DNA from: Oxalobacter formigenes
GTDB lineage: Bacteria > Pseudomonadota > Gammaproteobacteria > Burkholderiales > Burkholderiaceae_D
Assembly (NCBI GenBank): GCA_019424645.1
Contig: JAHYZB010000016.1
Coordinates: 1 to 29,974 of the forward strand
DNA length: 29,974 bases
Reading direction: 5' to 3'
Shown piece after piece: positions 24,609 through 29,974 of this stretch (the first letter of the stretch is position 1; the number at the start of each line of letters is the position of its first letter). A program made the position numbers and the translations under genes. The notes below the pieces were generated by a model. The model saw only the letters and a list, made by a program, of their open reading frames with translations, was not told the origin of the DNA and did no database searches.

Positions 24609-26366
24609 CTATTTCTTTTTACCCCACGAATCCCGGAGGGTAACGGAACGGTTGAATACCGGTTTTCCGGGTTGTGAATCCTTGAGATCGGCGACAAAAT
24701 AACCGTGGCGTTCAAACTGGTAAATGTCACCGGGCTGCGCTGCAGCCAGTCCCGGTTCAAGGTACGCCTTGACGATTTCTTTCGAATCCGGATTCAGTGA
24801 TTGTCTGAAATCCCGGTTATTGGCATCCGGTGAGGCATCCATGAACAGACGGTCGTAAATCCGGACTTCAGCCTCAACCGCGTGGGCACAACTGACCCAG
24901 TGGATGTTGCCCTTTACCTTATAGGTGGCACTCCCCTCCGTTCCGCTCCTGGAATCCGGGAAATAATTGCAATGAACGGCGGTGACGTTTCCGGCTTCAT
25001 CCTTATCATAGCCTGTACATTCGACAACATAACCATATCGCAGACGAACGCGATTGCCCGGAAACAGACGGAAATAACCTTTTTCAGGATCGATCATGAA
25101 ATCTTCACGCTCAATCCACAGTTCTTTGGTAATCGGAAAACGGCGCAAGCCCCGTTCCGGATAATGCGGGTGAACCGGTGACGTACATTCTTCCTGCAGG
25201 TTGTCCGGGAAGTTGTCGATAATCAGTTTCAGAGGATGCAAGACAGCTGCCGCTCTTGGTGCTTTCGTGTCAAGATCGTCTCTCAGACTCCCTTCAAGCG
25301 TACTCATGTCGATCCAGCCGTCTGCCTTGGCAACACCAATCCGTTCACAGAAAAGCTGGATCGATTCAGGTGTATAGCCACGGCGACGAATACCGACGAT
25401 GGTCGGCATACGGGGATCATCCCAGCCATCGACGATTTTTTCTTCGACCAGCTGAAGGAGTTTGCGTTTGCTCGTAATGGTGTATGTCAGGTTCAGCCTG
25501 GCGAATTCATACTGATGTGGCACAGGCTTTTCAAGGAACCCGCCAATGACGCGACCGTCCGGTAATGTCGTCGTTTCTGTCAGGCGTTCTAAAATCCAGT
25601 CATAAAAGGGTCTGTGATCCTGAAATTCCAGCGTACAAATCGAATGGGTGATGTTTTCCAGCGCATCGGAAATCGGATGCGTAAAATCGTACATTGGATA
25701 AATGTTCCATTTATCGCCTGTCCGGTGATGGTGAGCGTGACGGATACGGTAAATGACAGGATCTCGCATGTTCATGTTCGGCGATGCCATATCGATTTTG
25801 GCGCGCAAAACACGCGAACCGTCTGGAAATTCTCCCGCTTTCATCTTTCTGAACAAATCGAGCGATTCCGCTGCCGGACGATTCCGGAATGGCGAGTTAT
25901 TGCCGGGTTCGGAAAAACTGCCCCGATTTTTGGCCATTTCTTCCGGAGTCTGGTCGTCAACATAAGCGTGCCCGGCTTCAATCAGATATTCCGCCATCAT
26001 ATAGAGCGTATCGAAATAATCGCTTGCGTAATGAAGATAAGACGTCCCTCCCTGTTCCCAGCCGAATCCAAGCCACTGGACGCTGTCCTTGATCGTATCG
26101 ACAAATTCCTGATCTTCCCTGGTCGGATTGGTGTCGTCGAACCGAAGATGGCAACGCCCGGCGTAGTCTCTTGCCAGCCCGAAATTCAGGCAGATCGATT
26201 TGGCATGTCCGATATGAAGATAACCGTTCGGTTCAGGAGGAAAACGGGTGATGACTTTGGGCATGCCCGGACGTTCATAAGTGCCCTTTTCGTTATCGGA
26301 CTCGATAATGGCACGCAGAAAATTGGATGTTGGCGTTGAATTGCTGTTTTTGTTATCGGCGTTCAT
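24609..26366 (-). CDS. glnS: Glutaminyl-tRNA synthetase
   Basis: A 585-residue class-I aminoacyl-tRNA synthetase that charges tRNA-Gln with glutamine. The HIGH motif lies in PPEPNGYLHIGHAKS near residues 43-57. The KMSKS-equivalent reads ITSKRKL, with Lys300; E. coli has VMSKRKL. FDDTNPTREDQEF and the C-terminal anticodon-binding barrels (GNIHWVSCAHAVEAEVRIYD) are conserved. Length is slightly above the E. coli enzyme owing to a short N-terminal extension rich in Asn, Ser and Thr. The presence of GlnRS means glutaminyl-tRNA is made directly, as is common in beta- and gammaproteobacteria. It is divergent from the response regulator gene, 139 bp apart. Confidence 0.97.
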   Translation of the reverse strand: MNADNKNSNSTPTSNFLRAIIESDNEKGTYERPGMPKVITRFPPEPNGYLHIGHAKSICLNFGLARDYAGRCHLRFDDTNPTREDQEFVDTIKDSVQWLGFGWEQGGTSYLHYASDYFDTLYMMAEYLIEAGHAYVDDQTPEEMAKNRGSFSEPGNNSPFRNRPAAESLDLFRKMKAGEFPDGSRVLRAKIDMASPNMNMRDPVIYRIRHAHHHRTGDKWNIYPMYDFTHPISDALENITHSICTLEFQDHRPFYDWILERLTETTTLPDGRVIGGFLEKPVPHQYEFARLNLTYTITSKRKLLQLVEEKIVDGWDDPRMPTIVGIRRRGYTPESIQLFCERIGVAKADGWIDMSTLEGSLRDDLDTKAPRAAAVLHPLKLIIDNFPDNLQEECTSPVHPHYPERGLRRFPITKELWIEREDFMIDPEKGYFRLFPGNRVRLRYGYVVECTGYDKDEAGNVTAVHCNYFPDSRSGTEGSATYKVKGNIHWVSCAHAVEAEVRIYDRLFMDASPDANNRDFRQSLNPDSKEIVKAYLEPGLAAAQPGDIYQFERHGYFVADLKDSQPGKPVFNRSVTLRDSWGKKK

Positions 26367-26505
26367 GACTTGAATTTAAAAAACGAGTAAGCTACATTTT
26401 ACCGCGACAATGCATAATGTAGTGCATCGTCACAGTATCTGTTTGACTTATTGGCACCATCGGCAGTTAAATGCGGATTAATCCGTCTTTTCCAATCATT
26501 CATCC

Positions 26506-27162
26506 ATGGACAACGATATGATCAGAATTGTTATTGCGGACGACCATACCTTGATGCGCGAAGGCCTGAAACGGATATTTGAAGGCAATGATGAAATTAC
26601 GGTAGTCGACGAAGCCATCGATGGTTTTTCCGTCATCAATCTGGTCAGAAAAGGCGGATTCGACTTGTTGTTGCTCGATCTGTCGATGCCCGGAAGAAGT
26701 GGAATCGACCTGATCCGCCAGATCAGAACCGAGGCGCCGAAACTCCCTATTCTTGTGTTGACGATGTATGAAGAAGAACAATATGCCGTTCGGTCCATCC
26801 GTGCTGGTGCACAAGGTTATCTCACAAAGGAAAGTGCCGGTGACCAGCTCGTTAATGCCATTAAAAAGGTTGCTTCCGGCAGGCCATACATCAGCATGGA
26901 AGTTGCCGAACAGCTTGCTCTTGGCATCATGACTCCCGAAAAGGAAATGCCGCATACCCAGCTCTCGGACAGGGAATTCGAAGTTTTCAATCTGCTTGCG
27001 AGTGGTAAATCCATTACTGATATCGGAACGCAATTGCACTTGAGCGTAAAGACAGTAAGCACTCACAAATCAAGGATCCTCACCAAAATGGGAATACATT
27101 CACTGGCTGAAATCGTCCAGTATGCGGTTACGCACAACCTGCTTGCGCCTTTTGAAGGCTGA
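26506..27162 (+). CDS. NarL/FixJ-type response regulator
   Basis: A 218-residue protein. The receiver domain (residues 5-125) has acidic Asp12-Asp13, phosphoacceptor Asp58 in LLLLDLSMPG, Thr in VLTMYEE and Lys in GYLTKESAG. The C-terminal LuxR-type helix-turn-helix (150-215) reads LSDREFEVFNLLASGKSITD with a recognition helix in SVKTVSTHKSRILTKMG. It should bind DNA as a dimer when phosphorylated. No sensor kinase lies next to it, so its partner is elsewhere. The ATG at 26506 is kept; the in-frame ATG at 26518 (MIRIVIADDH) equals the usual family start and may be the real one, as neither has a clear ribosome binding site. Its stop codon lies inside the terminator stem at 27156-27191. Confidence 0.92.
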   Translation: MDNDMIRIVIADDHTLMREGLKRIFEGNDEITVVDEAIDGFSVINLVRKGGFDLLLLDLSMPGRSGIDLIRQIRTEAPKLPILVLTMYEEEQYAVRSIRAGAQGYLTKESAGDQLVNAIKKVASGRPYISMEVAEQLALGIMTPEKEMPHTQLSDREFEVFNLLASGKSITDIGTQLHLSVKTVSTHKSRILTKMGIHSLAEIVQYAVTHNLLAPFEG

Positions 27163-27191
27163 TTATTTCGCCGCAATCAGCCTGCTTTTTT
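27156..27191 (+). terminator. Terminator overlapping the ends of the response regulator and plsY genes
   Basis: AGGCTGATT pairs with AATCAGCCT (9 bp, 10-nt loop), followed by GCTTTTTT. The left arm includes the TGA of the response regulator gene. The right arm and T tract lie within the last codons of plsY on the other strand. Confidence 0.85.
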
Positions 27192-27788
27192 CTTGCTGCC
27201 GATCTTGCTTTCTTTTCCGGAAAGCAGGTTGCCGATATTTTTCCAGTGACGGCTGATTAAAAAAGCGCTCATGATCACAATCGCCATAAAATAGAGATTG
27301 AATCCGTAAAGCAATCCGTAATAAATTGGTGCGAGAATCGCCGAGATTAATGCGGACAATGACGAATAGCGTGTCAAAACCGCAACACACAGCCATGTCA
27401 CCAGTACAAGCAAGCCCAGCCATGGACTGATACCCAACAAGACACCCAATGCCGTTGCAACGCCTTTTCCTCCCTTGAAACGCGCGAAAACCGGGAAGAG
27501 ATGCCCAAGGAAAACAGCAACGCAGACCATTGCAATACCGGTTTCATCAAGTTGAAAATCCGGGCCGAAATGAAACGCCATCCAAACGGCAAACCAGCCC
27601 TTTGCAGCGTCTCCAACCAGTGTCAGGAGGGCAGCGAGTTTATACCCGCTCCTCAAAACATTGGTCGCTCCGGGATTACCGGAACCGTACGTGCGTGGAT
27701 CGGCCAGTCCGAATATCTTGCTGAAAACCAGCGCAAAGGAAACGGAACCGACTAGATAAGCTGCAATGACAAATAAGACCGTATTCAT
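27177..27788 (-). CDS. plsY: Glycerol-3-phosphate acyltransferase PlsY
   Basis: A 203-residue inner-membrane protein that transfers the acyl group of acyl-phosphate to glycerol-3-phosphate, the first acylation in phospholipid synthesis. The family motifs GSGNPGATNVLRSG (motif 1) and FARFKGGKGVAT (motif 2, phosphate loop) are present, with several hydrophobic helices between. I chose the ATG at 27788 (MNTVLFVIAAYLVGS) because it starts directly at the first membrane helix, as in relatives; an upstream in-frame start at 27821 would add 11 residues. The C-terminal KKK-rich tail is encoded by the T tract of the opposing terminator. It is divergent from the phosphatase-family gene at 27923. Confidence 0.95.
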   Translation of the reverse strand: MNTVLFVIAAYLVGSVSFALVFSKIFGLADPRTYGSGNPGATNVLRSGYKLAALLTLVGDAAKGWFAVWMAFHFGPDFQLDETGIAMVCVAVFLGHLFPVFARFKGGKGVATALGVLLGISPWLGLLVLVTWLCVAVLTRYSSLSALISAILAPIYYGLLYGFNLYFMAIVIMSAFLISRHWKNIGNLLSGKESKIGSKKKAG

Positions 27789-27839
27789 ATTTTCAAGGGG
27801 CCATATCTTGTGACAAAACAAAATATGGTTACGATGGCA

Positions 27840-27868
27840 TTAGAAATGATGGTAGCGTTTGCTAAGAT
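27840..27868 (+). promoter_or_regulatory. Candidate promoter of the EEP-family gene
   Basis: TTAGAA (27840-27845) and TAAGAT (27863-27868) are spaced by 17 bp, 54 bp before the ATG. Both boxes are imperfect. Confidence 0.35.
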
Positions 27869-27922
27869 AGCAAAAAAGAAAATTGTTGCCTATGCCCGCA
27901 TTGTAGTGGCGAAAGGAAAATT

Positions 27923-28888
27923 ATGCAGCAGGAAATTCGACTTGCGACCTTTAACGTGCGTAATCTGGTATTACCGGATACGGCCTATTATGACGATCTC
28001 CCGGCTTATACGCAGGATGAGTATGAAGCTAAAACAGAATGGATCGCCAAAAAGATCGATCAGTCCGATGCGGATGTTATCGGATTTCAGGAAATCTTTT
28101 CAAAAAGAACGCTGGAACATGTAATTGCAAAAACCCAACGTTATCGGGATGCCGAACTGATCTGTTTCGACCAGAATATCTCTCCCGTAACGTTGAGACC
28201 ACAGGTCGCCTTATTGACACGGCTGCCAATGGCCGGTTCAGCCCAGTCACACCAGATATTTCCCAGGCAATTCGAGATCACTCTCCCGATAACTGAAACA
28301 GTCATCAACCATTTTTCCCGTCCGGTTCTCGAAGCGCCTGTTTTACTCCCCAACGGACAGATATTGAATATTTACGTCGTTCACCTGAAATCGAAGCGAC
28401 CGGATTTCCTTAATTTCGTCAACAAATCGGACCCGTATCAATATGGTCTTGCCGCTTTGCGTTCCCTGATGAGGCGCTCTGCCGATGCGCTTGGCGTTCG
28501 GGCACTTGTATCGGAATTCAGGGCAAACAACGCGCTGCCGATAGCCATTTTAGGTGATTTCAACGATTTCTCCCTTGCCGTTACAACAACCATCGTTTCT
28601 GGACAGGAACATGAAAGTGAGCAACCACTTTCACCTTTCTACAAGCTTTACGACTGTTATGAAATCCAGACCGACCCGGCGTTAAACCAGGACAAGATTC
28701 TGCGTTTCATGGAGGAAAACGGGACGGCAAGAATCGATCATATCTTTGTTTCCGAAGAATTCACGGAGGAAACAGGATACATTACCGGAGCCGTCAAACG
28801 GATGAGCTACCTTCCGAATGAAGGAGGGCCGGAACTAATCGAAATGTCAGACCATACCCTTGCACTTGCAACCATTCGGCTCAGTTAG
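27923..28888 (+). CDS. Endonuclease/exonuclease/phosphatase family protein
   Basis: A 321-residue protein without a signal peptide. It has the EEP-fold metal-dependent phosphoesterase motifs in order: ATFNVRNL (Asn11), DVIGFQEIF (Glu57), YVVHLKSKR, ILGDFNDF near residue 212, RIDHIFVSEEF and SDHTLA near the C terminus. The fold covers DNases, phosphoinositide phosphatases and sphingomyelinases, so the substrate cannot be assigned. The ATG at 27923 is preceded by AAAGGAAAA, a good ribosome binding site. It converges with xerD, 41 bp apart; only a very weak hairpin (TTGC/GCAA) lies between. Confidence 0.88.
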   Translation: MQQEIRLATFNVRNLVLPDTAYYDDLPAYTQDEYEAKTEWIAKKIDQSDADVIGFQEIFSKRTLEHVIAKTQRYRDAELICFDQNISPVTLRPQVALLTRLPMAGSAQSHQIFPRQFEITLPITETVINHFSRPVLEAPVLLPNGQILNIYVVHLKSKRPDFLNFVNKSDPYQYGLAALRSLMRRSADALGVRALVSEFRANNALPIAILGDFNDFSLAVTTTIVSGQEHESEQPLSPFYKLYDCYEIQTDPALNQDKILRFMEENGTARIDHIFVSEEFTEETGYITGAVKRMSYLPNEGGPELIEMSDHTLALATIRLS

Positions 28889-28929
28889 ACCTTCCTTGCA
28901 AAAAAGCAAAAACATCAGGATGGCTGTAC

Positions 28930-29865
28930 TCAGTCTCCTGTACCGCCACCTCTTGGATGATGCATGGCATGTAACTGCTTGAGACGCTGTTGGGCGACAT
29001 GGGTATAAATCTGGGTAGTCGATATATCCGCATGTCCCAGCAATAATTGCACTACTCTCAAATCGGCTCCGTGATTCAATAAATGCGTGGCAAAAGCATG
29101 CCTTAATGTGTGCGGTGACAGAGGCTCATGAATACCCGACTGCAACGCGTACTTTTTAATCAGTGTCCAGAACATCTGCCTCGTCATGGCGGTTCCCCGT
29201 ACCGTCACAAACATATAGTCTGACACCTTTCCGCCTAAGATCAGGCTGCGGCTATCGTGCAGATACCGTTCCAGCCAAAACCGCGCTTCTTCACCGAACG
29301 GAACCAGTCGTGTTTTTTCACCTTTTCCGATAATGCGCAGCACGCCCTCGTTCATACCGACTTCAACCAGCTTCAGATTTACCAGCTCAGACACACGCAA
29401 ACCGCTCGCATACATCAATTCGATCATGGTCCTGTCGCGCAATCCAAGTAGCTTTTCATGATCGGGAGCGCCCAGAAGCGCCTCGACCTGAGTCTCGGAG
29501 AGTGTTTTCGGAAATCGCGCAGGCTGTTTGGCTGCCCTGAGTTGCAGGCAAGGATTGTCAGAAATACGCCCCAAGCGGAGTTGCAGGCGATAAAAACGTT
29601 TCAATACGGTCAAACGGCGATTCGCCGAAGCTGGCTTTGATTCGGCATGACGCGCCCAAAAATAATCGTTCAGATGGGTTTGGTTAACCTTCAAAAGATC
29701 AATGTCAGGACAGTTTTTTTCCAGCCATTGGGTAAACAACAGAAGATCTCGACGATATGCGTCCAGTGTATTTTTCGATAATCCATCTTCGAGCCAGACC
29801 GTATCGCAAAACTCATCAACAAAAGAGTTATTGGCAGAAGAAACCGGCTTGTCTTTTTCCGTCAT
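28930..29865 (-). CDS. xerD: Site-specific tyrosine recombinase XerD
   Basis: A 311-residue recombinase that, with XerC, resolves chromosome dimers at dif under FtsK control. The N-terminal SAM-like core-binding domain (residues 14-105, GLSKNTLDAYRRDLLLFTQW) is followed by the catalytic domain. Arg157 (ASGLRVSEL), Lys181 (GKGEKTRLVPF), His252 and Arg255 (SPHTLRHAFATHLL), His278 (LGHADISTTQIYTH) and nucleophile Tyr287 are all present. The C-terminal LKQLHAMHHPRG is typical of XerD. The ATG at 29865 overlaps by ATGA the stop of an upstream frame, which suggests translational coupling. The N-terminal 12 residues before the domain are polar and may be dispensable. Confidence 0.95.
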   Translation of the reverse strand: MTEKDKPVSSANNSFVDEFCDTVWLEDGLSKNTLDAYRRDLLLFTQWLEKNCPDIDLLKVNQTHLNDYFWARHAESKPASANRRLTVLKRFYRLQLRLGRISDNPCLQLRAAKQPARFPKTLSETQVEALLGAPDHEKLLGLRDRTMIELMYASGLRVSELVNLKLVEVGMNEGVLRIIGKGEKTRLVPFGEEARFWLERYLHDSRSLILGGKVSDYMFVTVRGTAMTRQMFWTLIKKYALQSGIHEPLSPHTLRHAFATHLLNHGADLRVVQLLLGHADISTTQIYTHVAQQRLKQLHAMHHPRGGGTGD

Positions 29866-29974
29866 GCGCGTAAAAAACCTTCGTGTTTAATAACCCGTAT
29901 TTTGTTTGATCCAGAGGATGGGATGGATCGCCTTCCCGGACAGGGCCTTTCGGACTGAAAATGACAATTGCCCG
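29862..29974 (-). CDS. Possible 3' end of a gene upstream of xerD, cut by the window edge
   Basis: On the minus strand one frame is open from the window edge to a TGA at 29864-29862 that overlaps the xerD ATG as ATGA. This arrangement is common between co-translated genes. The visible 36 codons end KIRVIKHEGFLRA, which loosely resembles the C terminus of O6-methylguanine-DNA methyltransferases (…LL.HEG), but the preceding residues do not match that family well. Another frame ending near 29890 is also open, so the identity is unsure. Confidence 0.3.
   Translation of the reverse strand, partial: GNCHFQSERPCPGRRSIPSSGSNKIRVIKHEGFLRA

Noticed and set aside
25614..26339. 241-codon plus-strand frame opposite glnS
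   Set aside because: Antisense shadow of glnS; residues make no sense as a protein family.

Overview
The window looks like a chromosomal segment of a betaproteobacterium of moderate GC (near 48-50% in the core genes, my estimate). An Oxalobacteraceae or Oxalobacter-like host is my best guess. It rests on the mix of core genes (initiator tRNA-fMet, aat, class-2 pyrD, glnS, plsY, xerD, putP) and on general protein resemblance. I could not run a search, so treat the taxon as inference.

Layout. 1-3.5 kb: the 3' end of a DUF2461 gene, an NAD-dependent epimerase-like gene, and an AAA+ ATPase with an unrecognised N-terminal half; strong terminators follow the last two. 3.6-6.1 kb: a radical SAM gene, then an AT-rich stretch carrying one FkbM-type methyltransferase that looks acquired, closed by a bidirectional terminator. 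6.1-6.7 kb: a SatP/YaaH acetate transporter on the minus strand with a 17-bp palindrome upstream. 7.2-10.7 kb: one very large minus-strand PAS-GGDEF-EAL-PAS-PAS-PAS-GGDEF gene, broken by three frameshifts and by a stop codon that replaces the glutamate of its EAL motif. 11.0-15.1 kb: a regulator that is an internal tandem duplication of a GntR-type winged-helix protein, divergent from a PAS-PAS hybrid histidine kinase with two receiver domains. 15.1-16.2 kb: a secreted HSL-type esterase. 16.6-18.1 kb: putP.

18.4-30 kb is mostly housekeeping. It holds initiator tRNA-fMet with a clear promoter, a zinc-ribbon Nudix hydrolase followed 47 bp later by a stand-alone TIR-like (ThsB/DUF1863-type) protein, then aat, pyrD and an aldo/keto reductase. 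A beta-class glutathione S-transferase, an M48 lipoprotein protease, glnS, an orphan NarL-type response regulator, plsY, an endonuclease/exonuclease/phosphatase-family protein and xerD follow. The xerD start overlaps, by ATGA, the end of a reading frame that runs off the window.

How the genes fit together. Most are single-gene or two-gene transcription units with hairpin terminators between converging genes. The likely co-transcribed sets are Nudix+TIR-like (perhaps on into aat), aat/pyrD/aldo-keto reductase, and the unseen upstream gene+xerD. The 7.2-15.1 kb block is a signalling region: a decayed c-di-GMP enzyme, the duplicated GntR-type regulator and the hybrid kinase. The best leads for undescribed biology are the Nudix/TIR-like pair, the covalent double GntR-type regulator next to the hybrid kinase, and the EAL-motif nonsense mutation. 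No CRISPR array, rRNA, complete insertion sequence or prophage was seen.
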